Source: Atrina japonica (taxonomy: Eukaryota > Mollusca > Bivalvia > Pterioida > Pinnidae). Taken from it: a DNA stretch of 64,000 nucleotides. Made by a program: the position numbers and the translations under genes. Position 1 is the stretch's first letter; each line of letters starts with the position of its first letter. Of this stretch, positions 25,935 to 36,950 are shown piece after piece. The notes beneath the pieces were generated by a model. That model was not told where the DNA came from. It made no database searches and worked only from the letters and a program-made list of their open reading frames with translations. The DNA lies in contig BROG01000048.1 in NCBI GenBank assembly GCA_030159075.1, forward strand, positions 248,001-312,000, in the 5' to 3' direction.

Positions 25935-26600
25935 CATGAGAGGATTATAAACACTGCACATTTTACACATCATAGGCAGTATAACATGAGAGCATTACAA
26001 ACACTGCACCTTTGAGAACATTACAAACACTGCACCTTTGAGAGCATTACAAACACTGCACCTTTGAGAGCATTACAAACACTGCACCTTTGAGAGCATT
26101 ACAAACACTGCACCTTTGAGAACATTACAAACACTGCACCTTTGAGAGCATTACAAACACTGCACCTTTGAGAGCATTACAAACACTGCACCTTTGAGAG
26201 CATTACAAACACTGCACCTTTGAGAGCATTACAAACACTGCACCTTTAAGAGCATTACAAACACTGCACCTTTGAGAGCATTACAAACACTGCACCTTTG
26301 AGAGCATTACAAACACTGCACCTTTGAGAACATTACAAACACTGCACCTTTGAGAACATTACAAACACTGCACCTTTGAGAGCATTACAAACACTGCACA
26401 TTTGAGAGCATTACAAACACTGCACCTTTGAGAACATTACAAACACTGTACATTTTACACATCATAGGCAGTATAGCATGAGAGCATTATAAACACTGTA
26501 CATTTTACACATTATATTTAGTTTAACATAAGAGAATTAAGAACACTGCACATTTTTCACATCATATGCAGTTTATATAAAAACATTACAAAGACGGCAC
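25935..26600. repeat. 26-bp minisatellite inside a longer unit
   Basis: Core gagcattacaaacactgcac then ctttga, about 17 near-identical copies from 25990 to 26450. On both sides the same core is embedded in a longer unit with attttacacatcataggcag then tatagcatga, showing that the 26-bp register amplified from within an older unit of about 60 bp. Confidence 0.93.
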
Positions 26601-27448
26601 ATTTACACAAACCAGTATATATGCTCATTTTACACATCATATATTAGTATAGCATTATAAACAGAGCACATTGCACTATAACAAAACAAGAAGCTGTACC
26701 ATAAAATTATTGAAAACTCTCACTTACCTAGATGATCAATTTACCTTTTTCAAAACACCTATATTTTTAAGTGACATCACTCACATACATCTGAACTCGG
26801 ATAAAAAATGCTGAATTTCAAATCTACCTAAAACTGATTATAACAACCTTTGCCTCAGAATGTGATGTATATATACTGACTGCTCAACAAACAGAAAACA
26901 ACATAACCATCACATAATTGGCCTAAATATTTCTATAATTGCAATTGAAACTACAAAATACTATTAAACATATAGTTTACCCAGTTGTGTACTATCTCTG
27001 TCTTTCTCTCTCTATAAAATGGAATTTTTAGAAAAAGAAATTACTTTTATAAAATATTTTACTAAAATAGAGAATAATCATCCATCAGATCAATAGCTAG
27101 AGAGAAATATTAAAAAACTGAAATCAAAGCAGTATATATACTAGTGTTCTGTCACAAATGATTTCAATATTTTCCAAAACATATACATTTTTATACTTGA
27201 TATATGACTCATCCTCTTTCAAGCCAACCTATTTAGAGTAAACACAGCAACATCAAACTTGAAATGTAAATATATTTATTAGAGTGGTTCAATCAAAATG
27301 ATTTCAACAAGATAGTGAAGTACTGGTATATTGCACAGAAATACATGTCCCCTACCGTCCCCCAGTGTTAACACCAGCCTCGGCTTGATTGGAGATGGCA
27401 AAGGAAATCTGTAGGTTTTGTGTAACACTAATGGGTTGGATGGTCAAT
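26601..27448. other. Unique AT-rich sequence
   Basis: No supportable feature. Confidence 0.55.
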
Positions 27449-27985
27449 AATGCCGCCCAAATTCAAATGACAAAAACCCTATCACATATACAAAACATAA
27501 TGTGAAACCATGTCTGAAATTTCAAGTCATTATCAAGTGTATTACAGATGTTATTGCCAATTTAAATTTTCAAAGTTCAAGGGGCATAACTGTGCTCAGA
27601 AAAGGGTAAATAATGCCCAAATTCATTCAAATGACAAAAACCCTGTTACATATATGACACATTATGAAATGAAACAGTGTCTGGAATTTCATATCATTAT
27701 CGTGTATATTAAATACGTTATGGCCAATTTAAATTTTCAAAGTTCAAGAGGCATAACTCTGCTAAAAAAAGAAAACTTATAGTCCCCACTATCCTGGTTT
27801 CACTGGAAGGGGGCTAATAAACAGGAATTCTGTGCATCACTGTTTTGCTAAACCAGTATCCTCTGAAATCAAAACTAGACCCTGAGGGGAACATATCAAA
27901 TTTCAAAAAGATCCCTTCAGTATTTTCTGAGAAATAGAAGTAACAAACTTTCATTGTTAACATTCAAAATGGCCACCAAAAAACT
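27449..27985 (+). repeat. Dispersed repeat with a duplicated 162-bp unit
   Basis: aatgccgcccaaattcaaat, gacaaaaaccctatcacata, and ttaaattttcaaagttcaag with gggcataactgtgct recur about 162 bp apart. Then follows agtccccactatcctggttt and a stretch (cactgttttgctaaacca, gtatcctctgaaatcaaa) also found at 29371-29560. The 90-codon frame over it is a repeat product. Confidence 0.65.
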
Positions 27986-28705
27986 CCGAGGTTTCAAGAG
28001 TTCGAGTTTTCGAGAGTTCCGGAAATGGGAATTTCAACCAATATAGATTTTTGATACTACACAAAATAAGGGATTTTGTTTTCATAAATCATATGAATTT
28101 TGTCATAAAAAATCCCCAACCTAATTTCCAAAAAGTAAGAAATGTGTAAATACGTTATCTTTATTATGTATCCGATTTGAATAAAAACAGTTGTAGACAT
28201 ATAAGGTATATAACTTTGCAGTAGCATTCACTACTACTTAGATGCTGCTCTATCTAAAAGTTAATCTATCATTTGACTTGGATGTAACACTTGTACTCGA
28301 CATCATAGTCTATGATGCATCTTTATATAGTTCTTCTGTTTTGATAGCTCTTGATTAATTTACAATCCTGTCAATCACTACTCGATTAGGTCAGGGACTA
28401 CTTGTCACTCGGTTATCAATACACCTATTGTTAGGTAAGGATCCTGGTGTCATTCTGGCTTATGGCATTGACCTTTAATGAATTCACGGTAATTACTGGA
28501 ACTTCGAGGTTTTGAGAGTAAAATATAAAGAAATATATAAATCGGGACTTTGAATCGACTCTGTGGTTTCAAGAACTTCGACATTCAAGATATTGAGACT
28601 TAATTTACTTAATTTATGAAGGAAAAAAAATCAGGACCTATACAAAACTTCGAGTTTTATGAACACGTTGAGGTTTCGACGTTCGAGCCATTGAGATCAC
28701 CTGTA
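27986..28705. mobile_element. Putative element with TTCGAG-rich ends
   Basis: Left end has ccgaggtttcaagagttcga then gttttcgagagttcc. The right end (28490-28700) has aacttcgaggttttgagagt, gtttcaagaacttcgaca, aacttcgagttttatg and gttgaggtttcgacgttcg. The end sequences are multiply repeated while the 450 bp between are unique. This fits the clustered subterminal motifs of a DNA transposon; borders and duplication are not established. Confidence 0.4.
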
Positions 28706-28708
28706 TAT

Positions 28709-28729
28709 ATATATATATACACACATATA

Positions 28730-28785
<56 letters not shown>

Positions 28786-28795
28786 TATATTATAT

Positions 28796-28843
<48 letters not shown>

Positions 28844-28876
28844 GAGAGAGAGAATGAGAGAGAGAGAGAGAGAGAA
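28709..28876. repeat. Compound TA/GT/TA/GA microsatellite
   Basis: Successive TA, AC/TGTG, TA and long imperfect GA runs (with aaa, aca and atg interruptions). Confidence 0.97.
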
Positions 28877-29385
28877 TGATTTATAGTGCTTTCCGACACT
28901 TGCCCCAAAACTTTATCCTTTGACTTTCATGAATAAAAGTTTAAGTCAAAAAACCATGTTAAAATTTGAATTTATTCCAAAAAAGTTTCAGTAATTGGTA
29001 CGTTACCCCCAAAGTGTCCTTCATACCAAATACATTGTAACAGCCTCCTACTTCACACATTGAATGATTTATATATAGTACTTTCCAACACTTGCTCCAA
29101 AACTTTAACCTCTGATTTTCATGAATAAATGTTTAAGTTACAAAACATGTCAAAATTTTAATTTCTTTCCAAAAAAGTTTCAGATTTCACTCCCCTAACT
29201 GATACTTTACCCCCAAAGAGTCCCTCATACCAAATAACAGCCTCCTACTACACATATTGAATGATTTATAGTACTTTCCAACACTTGGCCCAAAACTTTA
29301 ACCTTAACCTGGCAACGCCGACACCAGGGTGACTACATAAGCCCAATTCTTTTAATAGGCGAGCTGATAAGCAGGACAGTGTGTA
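28877..29385 (+). repeat. Dispersed repeat with about 190-bp tandem units
   Basis: Unit: aatgatttatagtgctttcc, acacttgccccaaaacttta, gaatttattccaaaaaagtt, ttacccccaaagtgtcc, cataccaaatacattgtaac, agcctcctacttcacac. Two full units and the start of a third, which instead runs into taaccttaacctggcaacgc and cgacaccagggtgactacat, ending ggcgagctgataag. That closing phrase resembles the 3' terminus of a common bivalve repeat (inferred from memory). Confidence 0.7.
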
Positions 29386-30425
29386 TCACTGTTTTGTTAA
29401 ACTGGTATCCTCCAAACTTAAAAAAATTTATGATGAAAGTGAAAAAACAGAGACATGCATAATCTCCAAACTATGCTGGTATGTCTTGTACAAGTTCCTG
29501 TAGTCCCCCAGGTTTCATCGGACTAATAAATAAAAGGTCTCTGGATCTGAAAAAAAATATTTTTAGTTTACACAAAATTTTTGAAGACTAGCATTTAGAC
29601 AAGATGCATCAGTTTTCAAAATCATATTGACACTGGTAATCTAATTTTGAAATATTACATAACTAATTTCGCAAATAGCAACACTGTCTAGACTTCTCTT
29701 AGATAAATTTCATCTGTAATTAGATTTAGACATCTTTTGTAGTCCTGTGAGTACATTTGTATATAAATTTGTTAATACTCTCATGATAGTCATGCTAAGT
29801 ATTGTTGTTGCTGTAATTACATATATGTAGTGCCTCCTTTTTATCCTTGGTTCTAAATTATCAATACAGGTAAATATTTGCTCGAGTTCTTAACGCTAGT
29901 CAATTTTCCTTAAATATGTTGTGGTTCCATAGGGTTTAGTAGTCCTATATATTTACATTTCCCACAACAATCTCCCATCCACTCAGTGTTAATCTAGATG
30001 GCGTTTACATCAGCTATCAATGAAATTCCTCATATGACGTCACACAATGATGTGTCTTTATCCATATAATGATGTCACAACAAGATATTACATTCATAAA
30101 ACTCTACACTTGAGACTGATCACATATAAGGCAAGGTATCTGATTCCATTATTTAATTTTTCAATTTGAATAAAATATGATATGTAAATATAACCAATGA
30201 AGGCTTGTCAGAGAGCATTTACTGTCAATTGAGTGACAGATAAATATTCATGGCATCCTAGCAGATGCCATTCTATTTATCCATCACCCAAACAGCATCC
30301 ATATTGACAATAGATGCACTCTGACAAGTGTTTATTCATTAAAAATGTTCCAATTTAATGCTAGAATTTTCTTCACAATTAGCTTTAGATAAGCACCACT
30401 AAAATTAACTCAATATAGAACCTTG
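29386..30425. other. Mostly unique; starts with a repeat fragment
   Basis: 29371-29560 matches 27785-27960 (cactgttttgttaaactggt, atcctccaaacttaaaa, agtcccccaggtttcatc). The remainder shows nothing. Confidence 0.5.
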
Positions 30426-30429
30426 ATAT

Positions 30430-31320
30430 ACATTATACATATACTTGCCAACAAGTTCTCCTAAACAATTTCTTAAGCAGAGATGATCAACTTAACTAAG
30501 ATGATATGGAACTTTGATAAACTTGCCAACAAGTTTTCCTAAACAGAGATGATCAACTTAACTGGGATGATATAGAACTCTGAGATACTTGCCAAAGGTG
30601 CTCCTAAACAGAGATGATCAGATTAACTGAGATCACATGGAACTCTGATATACTTGCCAACAGGTGCTTCTAAACAGAGATGATCAACATAACTAACTTA
30701 ACTAAGATGATATGGAACCCTGAGATACTTGCCAAAGGTGCTCCTAAACAGAGATGATCAACATAACTAACTTAACTAAGATGATATGGAACCCTGAGAT
30801 ACTTGCCAAAGGTGCTCCTAAACAGAGATGATCAACATAACTAACTTAACTAAGATGATATGGAACCCTGAGATACTTGCCAACAGGTGCTTCTAAACAG
30901 AGATGATCAACATAACTAACTTAACTAAGATGATATGGAACCCTGAGATACTTGCAAACATTAGTGCTCTTAAACAGCAATGATAAACTTAACTGAGATG
31001 ATTGGAACCCTGAGATACTTGTCAACAGGTGCTCCTAAACAGAGATGATCAGCTTAACTGAGAACATATGGAACTCTGAGATACTTGCCAACAAGTGCTT
31101 CTAAACAGAGATGATCAACTTAACTAACTTAACTAAGATATGAGATACTTGCCAACAGGTGATCCTAAACAGAGATGATCAACTTAACTGAGATGAATGG
31201 AACCCTGTTATACCTGCCAACTGGTTCTCATAAACAGTGATGATCAATGTAATTAAGATGATATGGAACACTGAGATACTTGTCAACAGGTTCTCCTAAA
31301 CAGAGATGATCAACTTAACT
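30430..31320. repeat. 66-78 bp minisatellite, left block
   Basis: Unit: gatacttgccaacaggtgct, cctaaacagagatgatcaac, ttaactaagatgatatggaa, ccctga. Units vary by insertion of aacataactaac before ttaactaag (the 78-bp form), and some 78-bp units are adjacent near-identical copies (30690-30940). It ends abruptly at a transposon border. Confidence 0.93.
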
Positions 31321-31322
31321 TA

Positions 31323-32383
31323 CCATATATACTTGCTTATAAGTCCAATTTTTCAATATACAAAAATAGTCAAAATGTTGGGGGTGTCGACTAACAAATG
31401 TATAACTGAAAACAAATGCATGAAAAAATATTGAATTTTGCCTTGAATATGCTTTACAGGAATAACCCTTCTTGACATACAGAAGTATTATATATACTTC
31501 TAGCTGGGACACATCTTTGTACCAACTTTTGTAATTAACATCATAGTACACATGAGTGCGTTTGTTTGTATAAAGCCATTTCTTCACTAACTTCAAAAGT
31601 TCTGCCATTGTTTTCAGTTGAAGGTCGAGTGTATGTTCTCTACTTCTATCGACATGAGCGTAATTATCCTATTGAACAATAATGACATGTATACTGTCGG
31701 TCACCTCACACAAAGAAACTATGGATTTGTTTTAACGGGAGTGCTCTATTTTAGTAAAGGTTACTATTTTAATTACTTCAATCAGCTGATAATTGGTAAA
31801 TTGATTGAGAGGAATAAGGCAGAAGTACCTGAATTTTAAGCCTTCTGCAACCATTGCAACTCTTAACATAGTTTATGGCACAGCCTTTGGGCTTGTAACT
31901 TCAATTCACAGCAGGGTGCTTTGATAAAGACCATAAGAGAACTTGTCCAAATAAATTATTTCAGGTAATTCTAGAAGATGAATTAAAGCTGAAATACAAA
32001 TTCAAATAGCACATGCTATAAAAAGAATATTAGTGTTTTGAAAATGAAAACTTCTTTTAATTTACAATGTCAGCTTTAAGAAGTTATTTTTCATAGTGTG
32101 TCCCATGTATTTAGGGACTAATTCAAAATATTTCATTTTATTATTTGGAGACAATAATCAAAAATCATACAGTAGAAGCTCAGTGTCACCATTAACTAAT
32201 TAGTTGTCATTAGATGATATACATTGTGTATTATACACAAGAATATCATCAAATTTTTGATCTACTAGAAATAATCAAGCCTAACTGATAAGCAGATCAA
32301 AGCTACCTGTAAGTCCCTCAAATTCTGGAGTTCAAAAAGGGGGTAGACTTATATGCGAGATCAAAATAAGCAAGTATAGATGG
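31323..32383. mobile_element. 1.06-kb TIR transposon inserted in the 66-bp minisatellite
   Basis: Left CCATATATACTTGCTTAT and the reverse complement of the right end, CCATCTATACTTGCTTAT, match at 17 of 18. TA borders both sides (31321-31322, 32384-32385), and satellite resumes at once after the right border. The subterminal text (aagtccaattttt...gggggtgtcgac; ggggg tagacttatatgcgag) resembles pogo/Tigger-type ends as I recall them. Two interior frames, 97 codons on minus (31315-31608) and 73 on plus (31618-31839), show no DDE motif or HTH I can recognise, so it is probably non-autonomous. Confidence 0.8.
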
Positions 32384-32385
32384 TA

Positions 32386-32595
32386 ACTAACTTAGCTAAG
32401 ATGATATGGAACGCTAAGATACTTGCCAACACTGGTGCTCCTAAACAGAGATGATCAACTTAACTGAAATGATGAGGAACCCTGTGATACTTGTCAACAG
32501 GTTCCCCTTCACAAAGATGATCAGTTTCACTGAGATGGAATGGAATGCTGAGGTACTCCTAAAATAAGATCATCATCTGAGATGTGATAAGGAAC
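32386..32595. repeat. 66-bp minisatellite, right block
   Basis: About three degenerate units (gatacttgccaacactggtg, aacagagatgatcaacttaa, gatgatatggaacgcta) of the satellite at 30430-31320, displaced by the transposon. Confidence 0.88.
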
Positions 32596-33070
32596 CCAGA
32601 TGTACAGAGATAGTTACAATTCTTAAACACTATCTTTTATTTTCGTCTTTTAATTTGAGTAGAACTCTGTCATTAAATTGCAATTTTTATCAAAATTTCA
32701 GTTGAATATAAAAAGAAAAGGATGAAATGGATGCTGGACAGGAAAAGATTTCCACAGGTCACGGAAAGTATACAAATATATAAGTATAATAATAATTGAT
32801 TTTGTAACTTTCGAGAATGATTTCAGAGACAACTAATGGTGACTTAAGGATTAATAGGAAACACACTGTAAATGTCAAACTACAGTAACCACATCACATT
32901 ATTTACAATTAACCACTATCATATAATGAGTATCTAACACGCAGGTTATTCCTGCTTTTTACTGCATCAAGTTTTCCCTTGTGCTGCAGATACAGACATA
33001 GTCTACGCAATTTATTAATACTGTTCATCAATGGTCAAACCTAAAAATAAAATCAAAGATCTTTGCAAGT
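32596..33070. other. Unique AT-rich sequence
   Basis: No supportable feature. Confidence 0.55.
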
Positions 33071-33094
33071 CTCTCTCACTCACTCACTCATTCA

Positions 33095-33139
<45 letters not shown>
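33071..33139. repeat. (CT)(CACT)(CA)n microsatellite
   Basis: ctctct, four cact units, then about 21 CA. Confidence 0.97.
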
Positions 33140-33143
<4 letters not shown>

Positions 33144-33240
33144 TATGGAAAGTAATGATGAAACGCTTAGTTGAAGAAGTGAGGAATTAAAATTTCTTCA
33201 AACAAAGGGAGATAATTAATATAATGTCCAGTTTTTACAT

Positions 33241-33537
33241 GAGCCGGCCTGGCTCAGTCGGTAGCACGCTCGACTCTGGATCGTGAGGTCGTGAGTTCGA
33301 GTCCCACCGGCAGCAGGTTGGTTTCCTGTCTTTCGGATGAGACAGTAAAAACTGGAGGTCCCGTGTCACAGTAGGTGTCGGCACGTTAAAGAACCCTCAC
33401 TCTGCTACAATGGCCATGAAAGTGCCAAGCATAGGCCAAATTTTGAAGCCCTTCACCGGCATTTGGTGACGTCTCCATATGAGTGAAATATTCTTGAGTG
33501 GGACTTAAACAACAATAAACAAACAAACAAACAATAA
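33241..33537 (+). mobile_element. Intact tRNA-derived SINE with 14-bp target duplication
   Basis: The head is a recognisable tRNA: TGGCTCAGTCGG is the A box, GAGTTCGAGTCCC the B box, and GCCGG pairs with CCGGC as acceptor-like stem (33243-33313). These are the internal RNA polymerase III promoter. The loop suggests a CTG (Gln-type) anticodon, uncertainly. The body holds gatgagacagtaaaaactgg, aggtcccgtgtcacagtagg and ccggcatttggtgacgtctc. The tail is aacaataaac with repeated aaac units. TCCAGTTTTTACAT is perfectly duplicated at 33227-33240 and 33538-33551, showing LINE-type insertion and young age. The body is of the conserved-domain type known in molluscs; the exact domain name is not asserted. 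Confidence 0.93.
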
Positions 33538-33551
33538 TCCAGTTTTTACAT

Positions 33552-33915
33552 AAAAGGAAAATGTCTATGAAAAGATGGATTTCTGCCTACATTGTAACTG
33601 AAATCAGATATCACAATTTATATCATACTTATAGAGCACTAGTAAAAATATACCAACTTATAAGTAATTATCTGGAATGACAGTCCATAGGTTATTTGAT
33701 GGATAGGAGAGTTAAATTACAAAATGTTGACCACAAAACTTGCCATATCTTTTTAAGCCATATCAATGTGACAATGTCTGATGACAAATACCAGGACTTA
33801 TGCTCTAAAATAAACATGTAATACAAAACCAAACAAAAGTCAAAACTGTCACAAAGGGTGTTAAAGATGGTAACTATGGTGATAATCCAACTCACTTGTC
33901 CCCAAGTTCAATACT
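33552..33915. other. Unique AT-rich sequence
   Basis: A minus-strand frame of 67 codons has no recognisable feature. Confidence 0.5.
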
Positions 33916-33919
33916 CTGA

Positions 33920-34860
33920 TACAGCAGATGAGTCAGTGAATACAGTGCTGAAGGATGAGGAATTTCTCCTGGGCGCCTTCAAGTAACTGAGGTATACTAG
34001 TATAGTGGTTGTCAGCTAAGTACATGTATAAGGAATTTCTCTGGTATTCCTGGGTGCCTTCAAGTAACTGAGGTATACTGGAACAGTGGTTTTCAGCTAA
34101 GTACATGTATAAGGAATTTCTCTGGTATTCCTGGGTGCCTTCAAGTAACTGAGGTATACTAGTATAGTGATTGTCAGCTAAGTACATGTATAAGGAATTT
34201 CTCTGGTATTCTTGGGTGCCTTCAAGTAACTGAGGTATACTAGTATAGTGATTGTCAGCTAAGTACATGTATAAGGAATTTCTCTGGTATTCCTGGGTGC
34301 CTTCAAGTATCTGAGATATATTGGTTCAGAGGTTGTCAGCTAAGGTATGTTAATTTCTCTGATATTGCTTGGTGCCTTCCAGTATGTGAGATATACTGGT
34401 ACAGTGGTACATTGTCAGCTAAGGTATGTTAATTTCTCTGGTATTGCTGGGTGCCTTCTGGTATGTGAGATATATTGGTACAGTGGTACATTGTCAGCTA
34501 AGGTATGAGGAATTTCTCTGGTATTGCTGGGTGCCTTCCAGTATGTGAGATATATTGGTACAGTGGTACATTGTCATCTAAGGTATGAGGAATTTCTCTG
34601 GTATTGCTGGGTGCCTTCCAGTATGTGAGATATATTGGTACAGTGGTACATTGTCAGCTAAGGTATGAGGAATTTCTCTGGAATTCCTAGATGCCTTCAA
34701 GTACCTTAGATACAGTAAACCTACATTGGTTGTTAGCTAAAGTGTGAGGACGTTCTTTGGTATTCCTTGGTGCCTTCCAGTATCAAGAGATATATTGGAA
34801 GTGGTTGTCAGATAAGCATAAGGAATTTCTCTGGTATTCATGCTGAGATAAGGTATACCT
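33920..34860. repeat. 78-81 bp minisatellite, left block
   Basis: Units share ggaatttctctggtattcct, gggtgccttcaagtaactga, ggtatactagtatagtggtt, gtcagctaag. Left units carry tacatgtataa and tend to 81 bp, right ones ggtatg. All are relatives of 35885-36950. Unit length divisible by three keeps a minus-strand frame open (33933-34268). Confidence 0.92.
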
Positions 34861-35049
34861 ACATGAGACCAATTCTTGCCAATGTTATAGTTTAATGGTA
34901 AAATTGTAATATTACAGCATGGAAGGTTGTTTTAAGAAGAAATACATTTATTCAATGTACTTTTGCAAAATATTGGTAACATACAAGTTGCAATACCGAA
35001 ATAACAGGAAGTTTCCCTTTAGCAGTCCCAGATTTGGAAGCATGAGTCT

Positions 35050-35145
35050 GGAGGATTAGGGGCGGACAGGGGTGAGTGTCACATGATCGGTGACTCAATT
35101 GATAATTTTAGTCAGTTCTGAGTAGCAGAATGAATTTGCATTTGT
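35050..35145 (+). promoter_or_regulatory. Promoter-like motif cluster
   Basis: In about 90 bp: ggggcggac (GC-box core), cacatg, TGACTCA (AP-1 type) and ATTTGCAT (perfect octamer). It lies 75-170 bp upstream of the ATG at 35220. No TATA box. Each motif alone is common by chance; the clustering just before a plausible first exon is the reason to list it. Confidence 0.25.
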
Positions 35146-35219
35146 GAATAAAATTACAAGACGATTTTCTCTTCTAAATAATAGCAAAAACTTGTTATTA
35201 CCAAAAAGTAACTAGAAGC

Positions 35220-35336
35220 ATGGCAAGTTTAAAGTCCCCTGGTGAAGCAGGAGAAACAATAGATATGACATCAGAATTTAGGTGGGCTAAACACTGGAAA
35301 AGTGAGTTGGAAAAAGTCAATATGTTGACTATTGCA
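35220..35336 (+). CDS. Candidate first coding exon, unknown protein
   Basis: From an ATG in a fair context (agcATGg), 39 codons read MASLKSPGEAGETIDM and onward through FRWAKHWKSELEKVN, a composition unlike the surrounding low-complexity frames (acidic/basic helix-like end with two Trp). The frame reaches attgca|gtaagag, a good splice donor; reading through instead ends four codons later at taa. I do not recognise the protein. Its position, in unique sequence between two satellite blocks and downstream of promoter-like motifs, fits a plus-strand gene start, but no second exon was identified. Could be chance. Confidence 0.3.
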
Positions 35337-35884
35337 GTAAGAGAGGTTTAAGAAATCACAGCACTGAAATGCTGAAAGCTAATAAAATCTAAAAGGAAAA
35401 TGTAAATGTAGTTTATTGTAACCATGTGATGCTTTTATCGACAAAGTTTCACAAAGAAAAACATGTGAAGCTGGTATATAAGGCAATCACTTGTTTTCTT
35501 TTTCTACTTCTGACATACTCATAATGTTCTTGTAAAGATTATGAAAAATTAACAATATTGAACACTTCAATTATTCTTTACTTTAAAACACCTTTCCCTT
35601 TGTTAATATAACTAAAAACTCAAACTTATGGCATCAAATGACACAAAAACATGTTATTTATCAAGTTGGTGAGAATTAGTGCTATAGCCTAAAAAGGGGA
35701 TGCATAAGGGCTAATACACCAGGCCCCATTTCTTGTGCACATGCAGGAAATCTAAAAATAACTGTCACAAGTTTCTCATACATCAATCTAAATGAAAATA
35801 GTGTCATATTTGGGATTTTTTTTATTTTGTGAGAGACAGGTACAGTAGATTATACAAATGTGGTGAGAATTGGTCCTCTACCAG

Positions 35885-36950
35885 TAGTGGTTGTCTGATC
35901 TTACATGTAGGCATGAGGAATAAATCTGGTATTCCTTTGTGTCTCTCAGTTTCAGATATGACAATGGTTGTTAGCTACGGTAAGTATAAGGAATTTCTCT
36001 TGTATTCCTTGGTGTCTTCCAGTATTTGAGATATATATTGGTAGAGTGGTTGTCAGCTAAGATATGGGGAATTTCTCTGGTATTCCTTGGTGACTTCCAG
36101 TATTTGAGATATATATTGGTAGAGTGGTTGTCAGCTAAGATATGGGGAATTTCTCTGGTATTCCTTGGTGTCTTCCAGTATTTGAGATATATATTGGTAG
36201 AGTGGTTGTCAGCTAAGATATGGGGAATTTCTCTGGTATTCCTTGGTGTCTTCCAGTATTTGAGATATATATTGGTAGAGTGGTTGTCAGCTAAGATATG
36301 GGGAATTTCTCTGGTATTCCTTGGTGACTTCCAGTATTTGAGATATATATTGGTACAGTGGCTGTCAGCTAAGATATGGGGAATTTCTCTGGTATTCCTT
36401 GTTGACTTCCAGTATTTGAGATATATATTGGTAGAGTGGTTGTCAGCTAAGATATGGGGAATTTCTCTGGTATTCCTTGTTGACTTCCAGTATTTGAGAT
36501 ATATATTGGTAGAGTGGTTGTCAGCTAAGATATGGGGAATTTCTCTGGTATTCCTTGTTGACTTCCAGTATTTGAGATATATATTGGTAGAGTGGTTGTC
36601 AGCTAAGATATGGGGAATTTCTCTGGTATTCCTTGGTGACTTCCAGTATTTGAGATATATATTGGTAGAGTGGTTGTCAGCTAAGATATGGGGAATTTCT
36701 CTGGTATTCCTTGGTGACTTCCAGTATTTGAGATATATATTGGTAGAGTGGTTGTCAGCTAAGATATGGGGAATTTCTCTGGTATTCCTTGTTGACTTCC
36801 AGTATTTGAGATATATTGGTAAAGTGGTTGTCAACTAAGGTGTGAGGTATTTCACTGGTATTCCTGGGTGCCATCTAGTATCTGAGATATATTTGTACAG
36901 TGGCCTTCAGCTCAAGTGTGAAGAATTTCTCTGGTATTTCTGGGTGCCTC
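35885..36950. repeat. 78-bp minisatellite, right block, highly homogeneous
   Basis: About ten nearly identical units (atatggggaatttctctggt, attccttggtgacttccagt, atttgagatatatattggta, gagtggttgtcagctaag) between 36030 and 36830, with degenerate units at both ends. Because 78 = 26 codons, both strands stay open (270 and 287 codons); these are repeat artefacts. Variants: ccttggtGA, ccttggtGT, ccttgTtGA in short runs. Confidence 0.96.

Larger units (their letters stand above)
34868..35874. other. 1-kb unique insert between the two satellite blocks
   Basis: Non-repetitive sequence separating two blocks of one satellite. Its edges carry ACCAATTCT (34868-34876) and AGAATTGGT (35866-35874), an exact 9-bp inverted pair located at the borders. 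No target duplication was found. It contains the promoter-like stretch and exon candidate listed separately. Confidence 0.35.

Noticed and set aside
25990..26450. CRISPR-like regular repeats
   Set aside because: Repeats are contiguous with no unique spacers; eukaryotic minisatellite. The same holds for the other arrays.
33243..33313. Functional tRNA gene
   Set aside because: Pol III boxes and partial acceptor pairing exist, but the sequence continues as a SINE body with target duplications and no terminator; the anticodon stem is imperfect.
34868..35874. Calling the 1-kb insert a transposon
   Set aside because: Only a 9-bp inverted pair at the edges, no target duplication and no known terminal sequence; kept as an observation only.
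35971..36838. Long open frames (270 and 287 codons) on both strands
   Set aside because: They lie in a 78-bp minisatellite; 78 is a multiple of three, so frames stay open mechanically on both strands. No start context, domain or conservation bias.
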